DNA of 8,594 nt from positions 219 to 8,812 of the forward strand of contig DPWD01000249.1 in NCBI GenBank assembly GCA_003526465.1, given 5' to 3'. Source of the stretch: Hyphomonadaceae bacterium. Lineage in GTDB: Bacteria; Pseudomonadota; Alphaproteobacteria; Caulobacterales; Aquidulcibacteraceae. The translations under genes were made by a program, and so were the position numbers. The notes beneath the pieces were generated by a model. It had not been told where the DNA came from, made no database searches, and saw only the letters and a list, made by a program, of their open reading frames with translations. This document shows positions 1 through 6,116 of the stretch, one piece after another (positions within the stretch are counted from its first letter, which is position 1; the number at the start of each line of letters is the position of its first letter).

Positions 1-796
1 CGGACGACGGCCCGACCAGGAGTCTTGACTGCTCTTCCAGGTCGCCGAGCAGCGCGCCGTCGCAGGTGATCTGGGCGCGGGCGGCGGAGCGCGCGACCAG
101 GCGCACTTCGATGTGGCTTTCGCGGCCGACGACGATGGGACGGTCGGAGAGGGTGTGCGGCGAGATCGGCGCGATGACCACCGCGCCGAGCGCCGGGTGG
201 ATGATCGGCCCGCCACAGGACAATGCGTAAGCGGTCGAGCCGGTGGAGCTGGCGATGACGAGGCCGTCGCCGCCGTGGGTGTTGACGAAGCGCTGGTCGA
301 TGCGAGTCTCGAGTTCGACCATGCGCCCGGACTCGTGGCGCTGGACCACGACGTCGTTGAGCGCGCGGTATTCGGCGGTGCGACCGTCGCCCCGCGTCAG
401 GGATGCGTCCAGCAGTTGGCGGGAGTCGGTTTCGTAACGGCCCTCGAGCACCGCGTCGAAGGTGTCGAGCATCTCTTCCGGCGACACGTCAGTCAGAAAG
501 CCGAGGCGCCCGCGGTTGATGCCGAGCAGCGGCACGCCACGGTCAATCGCAAGCTGCACCGCAAAGAGCATCGTTCCGTCGCCGCCGATCGCCACGATCA
601 GGTCCGACTCCCGGCCGAATTCCTCCACGGGCCTGCGTTCAATGCCGTCCGCCAGGCCGGCGATGGCGGCGTCCCGGTCCACCAGCACCGCGAGGCCGCG
701 CGCGCGCAAGTGGCGCGCCAGCGCCACCATCGAATCGGCGACGCGGGGATCCTCGATTTTGCCGACCAGGGCGATGCGGGAGAAAGTCTTGTTCAT
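1..796 (-). CDS. nadK: NAD kinase, 3' end cut by window edge
   Basis: Phosphorylates NAD+ to NADP+ with ATP in the cytoplasm. I translated the minus strand from the ATG at 796; it stays open to the left edge, giving 265 residues of a family usually about 290-300 long, so the C-terminus is missing. Visible signatures are GGDGT at residues 71-75 (D73 is the expected catalytic aspartate), GINRGRLGFLTD at 92-103, NDVV at 147-150 and GDGLVIASSTGSTAY at 176-190, followed by a GGPIIHP and an APISPHTLS segment. These cover the nucleotide-binding and catalytic core. The GINRGxLGFLTD form and the overall length resemble beta/gammaproteobacterial NAD kinases; alphaproteobacterial ones, as I remember them, are shorter and have a different motif here (around GFLMN). 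The gene is divergent from hrcA, an arrangement typical of beta/gammaproteobacteria. The ribosome-binding site before 796 is weak. Function is near certain; the lineage assignment is inference. Confidence 0.96.
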   Translation of the reverse strand, partial: MNKTFSRIALVGKIEDPRVADSMVALARHLRARGLAVLVDRDAAIAGLADGIERRPVEEFGRESDLIVAIGGDGTMLFAVQLAIDRGVPLLGINRGRLGFLTDVSPEEMLDTFDAVLEGRYETDSRQLLDASLTRGDGRTAEYRALNDVVVQRHESGRMVELETRIDQRFVNTHGGDGLVIASSTGSTAYALSCGGPIIHPALGAVVIAPISPHTLSDRPIVVGRESHIEVRLVARSAARAQITCDGALLGDLEEQSRLLVGPSS

Positions 797-869
797 CTGG
801 TTTCAAAGCTTTTTAGCACGCATGGCCCCGCGCGGGCCACAATCACCGCCCGGTAGCGGATACTGTGCC

Positions 870-896
870 TTGACACTCGGCGAGCCTGATTGCTAG
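870..896 (+). promoter_or_regulatory. CIRCE-like HrcA operator overlapping a TTGACA box
   Basis: The arms TTGACACTC (870-878) and GATTGCTAG (888-896) are separated by exactly nine bases. The CIRCE consensus is TTAGCACTC-N9-GAGTGCTAA, so each arm differs at two positions while the spacing is exact. The left arm contains TTGACA (870-875), a perfect -35 hexamer. A weak -10 candidate, TAGTTT, lies at 894-899 with an 18-base spacer. HrcA is known to repress its own operon through CIRCE, and the site is 52 bases upstream of the hrcA ATG, so autoregulation of hrcA (and of grpE, if co-transcribed) is the likely role. The degeneracy makes the call moderate. Confidence 0.55.
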
Positions 897-948
897 TTTG
901 ATCGCTGTGGCGGATACGATTGCCAAATTCCTTTTCTAACAGACACTT

Positions 949-2025
949 ATGACCGACATCACGCATGGCGTCGAAGATCTGCCGAGTGACCGTGCCCAGC
1001 AGTTGCTGCGCACGCTGATCGAGTGCTACGTGCGCGATGGCTTGCCGGTCGGTTCGCGAACGCTCACCCGGGAATCCGGCATGAAGCTTTCGGCCGCGAC
1101 GATCAGAAACGTCATGGCGGACCTCGAGGAATACGGCTTCGTCAGTTCGCCGCATACCTCGGCCGGTCGCGTGCCGACCGACAAGGGCTACCGCTATTTC
1201 GTCAATGCGCTGCTGCGCTTCCAGCCGCCAGGACAGAGCGAGATCGAGGAGCTGAGGCGTCAACTGGATTCACGCGCCGGCGACTCCATGGCGCTGGTGA
1301 CCGCGGCGTCACAGATGATTTCGAGCCTCACGCATCTCGCCGGTGTCGTGACGGTGCCCCGCGAAACGCATGCGGCGCTCTCGCAGATCGAGTTCGTCGG
1401 CCTGTCCGGCAATCGCGTGCTGGCGATCCTGGTCGTCAACGGGCGCGAAGTGCAGAACCGCGTGGTCCAGCTCGACCGGTATTTCTCCGCGGACGAGCTG
1501 CGCCGGGCGGCCGCTTTCCTGAACGAGCAATTCGGCGGCCAGGAACTGACGGGCGTGCGCGCACGCCTGCTCGCGCAACTGCAGGAAACCCGCGAACAGA
1601 TGAATCGGCTGATGATCGATGCCATCACCCTCGCGCAGCGCGCGTTCGCGGAGCAACCAGCCGAGCGCGATGCCGACATGGTGGTCGCGGGCGAAACCAA
1701 CCTGATGGGGCTCGCCGAGTTGTCGAACATGGACCGGCTGCGGCGGCTGTTCGAGGCCTTCAATGAAAAACGCGACATCCTGCACCTGCTGGACCAGAGC
1801 CTGCACGGCGAGGGTGTGCAGATCTTCATCGGCCATGAATCAGGTTTCCGGATTCTGGACGACTGCAGCGTGGTCGTCGCGCCCTATACGCAGGACGACC
1901 GCGTGGTCGGGGTGCTGGGCGTCATCGGGCCGACGCGTCTGAATTACGCCCGGGTGATCCCGGTGGTGGATTATACCGCCCGCATTGTCGGCCGCGTGCT
2001 GGACGGCGGGCCGGATCGGGGATGA
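949..2025 (+). CDS. hrcA: Heat-inducible transcription repressor HrcA
   Basis: HrcA represses heat-shock chaperone genes by binding CIRCE operators, and its activity depends on GroEL. The 358-residue protein has the usual full length. The N-terminal winged helix covers roughly residues 13-100, with VGSRTLTR (34-41), LSAATIRNVMADLEE (47-61) and the diagnostic PHTSAGRVPT (68-77). The dimerisation insert and GAF-like C-terminal region follow, ending in a GVLGVIGPTRLNYARVIPVVDYTA stretch typical of the family. The start at 949 fits the family N-terminus, although almost no Shine-Dalgarno is visible before it. A CIRCE-like site lies upstream (870-896) and grpE starts six bases after the stop, so the two probably form an operon. 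The sequence, including a QPPG segment and THLAGVVTVPR, resembles beta/gammaproteobacterial HrcA (Xanthomonas-like from memory) more than alphaproteobacterial HrcA, which contrasts with the next gene. Confidence 0.97.
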   Translation: MTDITHGVEDLPSDRAQQLLRTLIECYVRDGLPVGSRTLTRESGMKLSAATIRNVMADLEEYGFVSSPHTSAGRVPTDKGYRYFVNALLRFQPPGQSEIEELRRQLDSRAGDSMALVTAASQMISSLTHLAGVVTVPRETHAALSQIEFVGLSGNRVLAILVVNGREVQNRVVQLDRYFSADELRRAAAFLNEQFGGQELTGVRARLLAQLQETREQMNRLMIDAITLAQRAFAEQPAERDADMVVAGETNLMGLAELSNMDRLRRLFEAFNEKRDILHLLDQSLHGEGVQIFIGHESGFRILDDCSVVVAPYTQDDRVVGVLGVIGPTRLNYARVIPVVDYTARIVGRVLDGGPDRG

Positions 2026-2031
2026 GGCAGA

Positions 2032-2595
2032 ATGACAAACGAGACTGACGCACAGCCTGAGACAGACAACGCCGCGGCGCCAGCGGCGGCCCTCGACACT
2101 TCGGCGCTGGAAGCAGAGCTTGCAAAAGCGCGCGACGATATGCTTCGCGCGCTGGCGGAGGTGGAGAACACCCGCCGCCGCGCCGAACGCCAGGCCAACG
2201 ATGCGCGAGCCTACGCCATCGATCGCTTCGCGCGAGACTTGCTGCCGGTGGCCGACACTTTGACGCGGGCGCTAGAGGCGGCGCCGACGGGCTGGCGAGA
2301 ATCGTCGGAGGAAGGCCTACGCAATTTGTTGGCGGGCCTCGAGCTTACCGAGCGCGTTATGATGGAGGCGTTCGAGCGCCACGGCCTCAAGCGCGTCGGC
2401 GCGGTGGGCGAAGCATTCGATCCGAACCTGCATCAGGCCGTCGTCCAGACGCCATCCGAGCAGCCGGCGGGCACCGTGCTTCTGGTGATGCAGCCTGGCT
2501 ATGTGCTGGGGGACCGCACGCTGCGGGCGGCGATGGTGTCGGTGTCGGCGGGCGCTGCCAATCCGCAGGGGCACAGGGTCGACATTAAGGTTTGA
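2032..2595 (+). CDS. grpE: Nucleotide exchange factor GrpE
   Basis: GrpE is the cytoplasmic dimeric cochaperone that releases ADP from DnaK. The 187-residue protein has a charged, low-complexity N-terminus (1-25), a long helix with ENTRRRAERQANDARAYAI (45-63) and FARDLLPVADTL (66-77), and the C-terminal beta domain with GEAFDPNLHQAV and QPAGTVLLVMQPGYVLGDR. The form of the helix and of FARDLLPVADTL is characteristic of alphaproteobacteria; gammaproteobacterial GrpE usually reads closer to FxxELLPVxDSL. A GAGG ribosome-binding site at 2024-2027 overlaps the hrcA stop, four bases before the ATG, so translation may be coupled to hrcA. dnaK does not follow; a secreted repeat protein comes next after 118 bases. 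This agrees with alphaproteobacteria, where grpE commonly follows hrcA and lies away from dnaK, and not with the grpE-dnaK-dnaJ order of many gammaproteobacteria. The 118-base gap to 2713 has a short GC hairpin without a T-run and no convincing promoter. Confidence 0.96.
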   Translation: MTNETDAQPETDNAAAPAAALDTSALEAELAKARDDMLRALAEVENTRRRAERQANDARAYAIDRFARDLLPVADTLTRALEAAPTGWRESSEEGLRNLLAGLELTERVMMEAFERHGLKRVGAVGEAFDPNLHQAVVQTPSEQPAGTVLLVMQPGYVLGDRTLRAAMVSVSAGAANPQGHRVDIKV

Positions 2596-2713
2596 GCTAT
2601 CCGGGCCGCGGCCGGCGCCCTGCTCCAATGCCGGCGAGGCCACCGTATTTCGCCCATATTTACCTTTAGGCTCGGCCAACGGCGTTAGAGCAGCGCCATC
2701 AGGGGAAAATCGC

Positions 2714-4534
2714 ATGCGGACCAAATCGGTGTTCGGCGCGGCGGGCGCGGCGTTCTTGTTTATTGCCGGGCCGGCAAGCGCCCAAGATTCCGACATCGGC
2801 GCCGACGCTTCGACCCGCGCCCGCCTCGCGCCGGGCCGCGATGTCGCCGGGTCGCTTGAACAAGAAGGCGATGTCGATTGGTACCGCCTTAGCGTGCGCA
2901 GCGGCCAACGCTACCGCATCACCCTTAATGGCGGCGACGGCGAGGGCCAGCTGAGCGACCCCATGCTTCGTTTGCTCAACGCCGATGGCGAGGAAATCCT
3001 CGCCAACGACGATGCCGACGGCTTCAATTCCGCGATCGAATACATGCCAAGCGCAAGCGGTTCGGTTTTCGTCGAGGCCGGCGGATTCGGCGGCGCGCTC
3101 ACCGGCGCTTACACTTTGGCGGTCGCTACGGAGACCGCCCCCACCGACAACACCGCGGCAACGACGCGCACGCGCGCACGTCTTACGCTTGGAGAAAGCG
3201 TGAGTTCCGAGATCGCGTTCGCCGGCGACAGCGATTGGTATCGCATCCGTCTGGAAGCGGGCCAATCCTATCGCTTCGCACTCTCGGGCAGCGGCGATGC
3301 GGCTTTGGCCGATCCGCTCTTGACCTTGCACAGCGCCGACGGCGAACAAGTAGCCATCGACGATGACGGCGGCGAGGGGCTCAATGCGTATCTGGAGTTT
3401 ACCGCGCCAACCGCCGGCAATTATTTTATCGAAGCGCACGGCTTCGATCAGGGCGCAACTGGCGGATACACGCTTAGCGCAATTGCCGGCGACATTCCCG
3501 CCGATTCCAGCACGGATGCAGTCTTGAGCGCGGAAGGCGATTATCGCGAGGGGACGCTCTCTCCCGGAGGCGACCGCGATTGGTACCGCGTGGACTTGCC
3601 GGAAGGCGGGGGCATGCGCGTCGGCCTTAGCAGCGCGGAAGGCGCCGATGAAGCTCTCGGCGATCCGTTGCTTGTCGTCTACGGGCCGGATGGCGCGGAG
3701 ATCAGCCACGACGACGATGGCGGCGAAGGCCTCAATGCATGGCTTGAAGTTCACGCCGCGGTCGCCGGCCCCTATTACGTGGAAGTTCGCGGCTTTGTCG
3801 ATGATGCGGCCGGGCGCTATGTGCTCAATCTTGTAAGCGGCGAGGTTGGCGCCGACGCCAACAGCGGCGAATATCTGGTCGCCAACGGCGAGGGACGCAC
3901 CAGCACTATCGGCACAGCAGGCGATGTCGATTGGTTTGCGGTCGATCTTGTCGAGGGGCGCCCCTATCGCTTCAATCTCGAGGGCGTCGACCCCGAAGCG
4001 CTCGGCGATCCAGTGCTGACACTGTTCGACTCAGAAGGACGGCAACTGGCTTCCGACGACGATGGCGGACGTGGCGCCAACGCCTATCTCACCTACGCTT
4101 CGACGGTAGGGGGAACCTTTTTCGCCGCCGTTTCCTCGTTCGAGCAAGGCGGCGCCGGGCGCTATCTGCTCCGCGTCACCGATACCGACGTCCCAGGAAG
4201 CGCCAGCACCGACGAAATCCTGGACGCATCCTCCGACGAACGCTTGAGCCGCATCGACATGCCTGGCGACCTCGACAATTTCGCCGTCGAGCTCGAAGCT
4301 GGCGTCAGCTATTCGCTGGACGTGAGCGGCGCCGGCGATGCGCCGTTGGCCGATCCCTTCATGGCGGTGCTCGACGGCGACGGCAAACGCGTCGTGTTCG
4401 ATGACGACAGCGGCGGGGGATTGGATGCGCGGCTGCGCTTCACCCCCGACAAACAGGGCATCTATTTCATCCAGGCCAGCGGCCTCGGCGGGTCAACCGG
4501 CTGGTATCGGATCAGCGTCGAGCGGCGGCGTTAG
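2714..4534 (+). CDS. Secreted protein of five tandem PPC-like domains
   Basis: This 606-residue protein is predicted to be exported. A signal peptide covers residues 1-23 (hydrophobic core AAGAAFLFIAG, likely cleavage after PASA). The whole mature part is five repeats of about 115-119 residues. Each begins with a GD-x-D-[WN]-[YF] motif (aspartate at residues 53, 172, 287, 404 and 519), and 44-46 residues later has an acidic DD[AD]xGG-type loop (at 99, 216, 333, 448 and 563). Each then ends in a YFIEAxGF...GxYxL strand pair. This is the layout of the bacterial pre-peptidase C-terminal domain (PPC, PF04151), a beta-sandwich usually attached to secreted proteases. No protease or other enzyme domain is present. 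The acidic loops suggest calcium binding (inference). The last repeat has DNF instead of DWY. The start at 2714 is preferred over an in-frame upstream extension because it begins the signal peptide and has AGGGGAAA at 2701-2708. Likely roles are surface or periplasmic binding; substrate unknown. Confidence 0.88.
   Translation: MRTKSVFGAAGAAFLFIAGPASAQDSDIGADASTRARLAPGRDVAGSLEQEGDVDWYRLSVRSGQRYRITLNGGDGEGQLSDPMLRLLNADGEEILANDDADGFNSAIEYMPSASGSVFVEAGGFGGALTGAYTLAVATETAPTDNTAATTRTRARLTLGESVSSEIAFAGDSDWYRIRLEAGQSYRFALSGSGDAALADPLLTLHSADGEQVAIDDDGGEGLNAYLEFTAPTAGNYFIEAHGFDQGATGGYTLSAIAGDIPADSSTDAVLSAEGDYREGTLSPGGDRDWYRVDLPEGGGMRVGLSSAEGADEALGDPLLVVYGPDGAEISHDDDGGEGLNAWLEVHAAVAGPYYVEVRGFVDDAAGRYVLNLVSGEVGADANSGEYLVANGEGRTSTIGTAGDVDWFAVDLVEGRPYRFNLEGVDPEALGDPVLTLFDSEGRQLASDDDGGRGANAYLTYASTVGGTFFAAVSSFEQGGAGRYLLRVTDTDVPGSASTDEILDASSDERLSRIDMPGDLDNFAVELEAGVSYSLDVSGAGDAPLADPFMAVLDGDGKRVVFDDDSGGGLDARLRFTPDKQGIYFIQASGLGGSTGWYRISVERRR
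2859..4525 (+). repeat. Five tandem coding repeats of about 350 bases (PPC domains)
   Basis: The GD-x-D motif codons recur at 2870, 3227, 3572, 3923 and 4268, giving a period of 345-357 bases. The best nucleotide conservation is in repeats 2 and 3 around the acidic loop (3359-3388 and 3710-3739), which encodes the same DDDGGEGLNA in both and differs at only a few bases, mostly silent. The other repeats are clearly diverged. The unit looks like an old domain duplication with purifying selection on the loop. Boundaries are approximate. Confidence 0.75.
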
Positions 4535-4538
4535 CCTC

Positions 4539-4554
4539 CGCGCCCAAGAGCGCG
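4539..4554. terminator. Possible short hairpin between convergent genes
   Basis: CGCGC and GCGCG flank a six-base loop in the 20-base gap between the PPC repeat gene (stop 4532-4534) and the convergent trhA-like gene (stop at 4555). The position fits a bidirectional terminator, but the stem is only five base pairs and there is no T-run on either side, so the call is weak. Confidence 0.22.
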
Positions 4555-5232
4555 TTACAGCACCAGCCCCACCAACACCGCCGTGTAGTGCCCGGCCGCG
4601 CCGAGAATCACGCAACCGTGCCAGAGGGCGCGGCGGAACGGCAGCGCGTGGTTAAGGTACAAAAGCACGCCGCCGGAATAGATCGTCCCCGCCGCCACGA
4701 GCAGCCAGAACGCGGCCGGCGGCAGCGTCGGCGTGACCGGTCCGAGCACCAACACCGCCAACCAGCCAAAGGCCAAGTAGACCATGCACCAGGCCTTGTC
4801 TGAAACGTGCGTCCAGAACACCTTGCCCGCCGCCCCGGCAAGCGCCGCGACCCAGATCGCCACCGTCACCCAGAGCGCGAAGTCGGGCGGCAGCAGCTTG
4901 ATGGTAAACGGCGTGTAGGACCCCGCGATCATCAGGAAGATGGCGGCTTCGTCGAGCCGCCGCAGCAGCCGGCGCGCGCGCGAGGGGCGGGTGAGGTTGT
5001 ACACCGCCGAGGCCGCCAGCATCGCCATCATGCAAAGCGCGTAGAGCGCGCTTGCGGTGGCCATCGGCACGCCGCGATTGGCGAGCGCGGCAGCAACCAG
5101 CAGCCCGCCGCCGATCAAGGCCGCCGCCAGGCCGACCGCATGCACGATCCCGTCAGCCGCGTGTTCCGCGCGGCTTGGATAATGCTCGACGAGCTCATGC
5201 TCGTCCGCGATCAGTAAATGCCCCAACGCCAT
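4555..5232 (-). CDS. trhA: Hemolysin III / TrhA family membrane protein (PAQR superfamily)
   Basis: This is a 225-residue inner-membrane protein with about seven hydrophobic helices after a short hydrophilic N-terminus. Family marks are EHAADGIVHAVG (23-34) entering helix 1, SAVYN (75-79) in helix 2, RRLDEAAIFLMIAGSYTPF (91-109) in helix 3, and LWHGCVILGAAGH (203-215) in the last helix. Members are called hemolysin III by homology; bacterial TrhA has been linked to membrane energetics and membrane fluidity, and the eukaryotic relatives are adiponectin/progestin receptors with a metal site. Here the helix-2 histidine expected in the S-x3-H motif is N79, and the residue four before H205 is R201 rather than histidine, while D94 and H205 remain. 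I recall this pattern in alphaproteobacterial members. It converges on the PPC repeat gene with 20 bases between and is divergent from a small membrane protein gene. The ribosome-binding site before 5232 is weak. The symbol is by family only. Confidence 0.88.
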   Translation of the reverse strand: MALGHLLIADEHELVEHYPSRAEHAADGIVHAVGLAAALIGGGLLVAAALANRGVPMATASALYALCMMAMLAASAVYNLTRPSRARRLLRRLDEAAIFLMIAGSYTPFTIKLLPPDFALWVTVAIWVAALAGAAGKVFWTHVSDKAWCMVYLAFGWLAVLVLGPVTPTLPPAAFWLLVAAGTIYSGGVLLYLNHALPFRRALWHGCVILGAAGHYTAVLVGLVL

Positions 5233-5405
5233 GGTTCACGCTTCTGCGCTTAGAGATGGTGTGCCCTCACCGTAAAACATCGAGATTAATGGCCGATGAG
5301 GCGCGGCGTGATTTTTCCGCCGCACAATCCCCTGCCGGGGCGCATTCCGCGGAACGCGCTCGCCTCGCACGCACGCTGGCGCCGATTTCGCAGCGCGCCT
5401 TTGTC

Positions 5406-5663
5406 ATGGACAGCTCAATCGACATCCGCCGTAACCATATCGACGCGCTGCGCGGGGAAGCGCATTTCCTCGCCGCCGCGGGCTATGTGCTCATGGGCGT
5501 TTCCCTGCCGCTCACCATGTTCTTCGTGGCGATGGCGCTTTCAGGTCACGACGGTTCGCCGTTCCTGCCGATCGCGGCTGGCGCGCCGCCGATGATGATC
5601 GGTTACATGGCGTGCCATTTCGCGACACTGCGGCTGGCCAAGGCGTCCGTGCTGGATCGCTAG
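5406..5663 (+). CDS. Small two-helix membrane protein, unknown function
   Basis: I do not recognise this gene. From the ATG at 5406 it encodes 85 residues: a hydrophilic start (MDSSIDIRRNHIDALRGEA), a hydrophobic helix at about 20-44 (LAAAGYVLMGVSLPLTMFFVAMAL), a short SGHDGSPF turn, and a second helix at about 52-74 with GAPPMMIGYMACHF, then a basic tail. This predicts a two-pass inner-membrane protein. An in-frame ATG at 5289 would add 39 mostly polar residues and has GAG five bases upstream, whereas 5406 has no clear Shine-Dalgarno. I chose 5406 because the added part is low in hydrophobic content and would leave only 56 bases for two divergent promoters. It lies 173 bases from the divergent trhA-like gene, so a shared regulatory region is possible. 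That the ORF is real is likely but not certain. Confidence 0.55.
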   Translation: MDSSIDIRRNHIDALRGEAHFLAAAGYVLMGVSLPLTMFFVAMALSGHDGSPFLPIAAGAPPMMIGYMACHFATLRLAKASVLDR

Positions 5664-5679
5664 CGCGGCTGGCAGCCCA

Positions 5680-5726
5680 TAGGTTAAATTGCTAGCAGAT
5701 TCAGTGTATTGACTTTGTTAATATCT
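5680..5726 (+). promoter_or_regulatory. AT-rich patch, likely promoter region of usg and the lipoprotein gene
   Basis: This short AT-rich stretch in otherwise GC-rich DNA contains TTGACT (5709-5714), TTAATAT (5718-5724) and TTAAATT (5684-5690). It sits 37 to 83 bases before the usg start and just after the preceding gene's stop. I cannot pair a -35 and -10 at standard spacing, and no full TTAA-N7-TTAA CtrA site is present, so only the general role is proposed. Confidence 0.3.
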
Positions 5727-5762
5727 CGCCCGCACGCTTCTTGGCAGCGGAGGCGGTGCAGC

Positions 5763-6038
5763 ATGCGCACGCACGATGGCGAAGAGATGAGCCTGCGGCT
5801 CGATGGTTGGCGGCTGGCGACGGCGGAGGTGGTGTACTACCTGCCCGACCACCCTTCGCTGTTGCAAAGCTTCGTTTGGCAGACGCTCGATCTCGCCCCC
5901 AGCTACCCACGCATTCATCGTTTCCTGGAATATTGGCGCCGCGAGATCGAGGCGGTAATCCACTCGGTTCAGCTGGCCAGCGGCGAGACGCTAGCGCCCG
6001 CCGCCTTCCGCCGCGCCGATCTGCTGCTTCATCATTAA
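5763..6038 (+). CDS. usg: Usg family protein
   Basis: This 91-residue cytoplasmic protein belongs to the Usg-like family (PF06233), which is essentially alphaproteobacterial. Family features are GWRLATAEVVYYLPDHPSLLQ (15-35), FVWQTLDLAP (37-46), the YPRIHRFLEYWRREIE run (48-63) and HSV (67-69). The name comes from a gene upstream of trpF in Caulobacter; an association with phosphoribosylanthranilate isomerase was suggested, but the function is unproven. The start at 5763 is chosen over an in-frame ATG at 5709 because GGAGG lies at 5749-5753, nine bases before it, and the extra residues do not resemble the family. No trp gene is next to it here. A lipoprotein gene follows after 78 bases on the same strand, probably in the same transcript. 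Confidence 0.88.
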   Translation: MRTHDGEEMSLRLDGWRLATAEVVYYLPDHPSLLQSFVWQTLDLAPSYPRIHRFLEYWRREIEAVIHSVQLASGETLAPAAFRRADLLLHH

Positions 6039-6116
6039 TCTCGATCACGCACTCGGCACTGGCGCCCGAGGCGCTGGCATCCCATAAATGGTGGGCGAGG
6101 GAGACGGAGAACGTCC

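Noticed and set aside
813..821. TTAGCACGC, a near-perfect left CIRCE half-site
   Set aside because: No matching right arm exists nine bases later (831-839 reads CGCGGGCCA), so it is probably chance; the 870-896 site fits better.
113..856. Plus-strand open frame of 247 codons opposite nadK
   Set aside because: The minus strand encodes a clear NAD kinase with all core motifs over the same bases.
2611..2635. GCCGGC repeated as a possible hairpin terminator after grpE
   Set aside because: The arm is a six-base palindrome that occurs often in such DNA, the loop is 13 bases and there is no T-run after it.
2501..2713. In-frame N-terminal extension of the PPC repeat protein into grpE
   Set aside because: It would overlap grpE by 95 bases and bury the signal peptide; 2714 has a good ribosome-binding site and starts the signal sequence.
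2699..3754. Minus-strand open frame of 351 codons opposite the PPC repeat gene
   Set aside because: It mirrors the repeats of the real gene, has no family resemblance or signal, and the plus strand has the signal peptide, ribosome-binding site and domain repeats.
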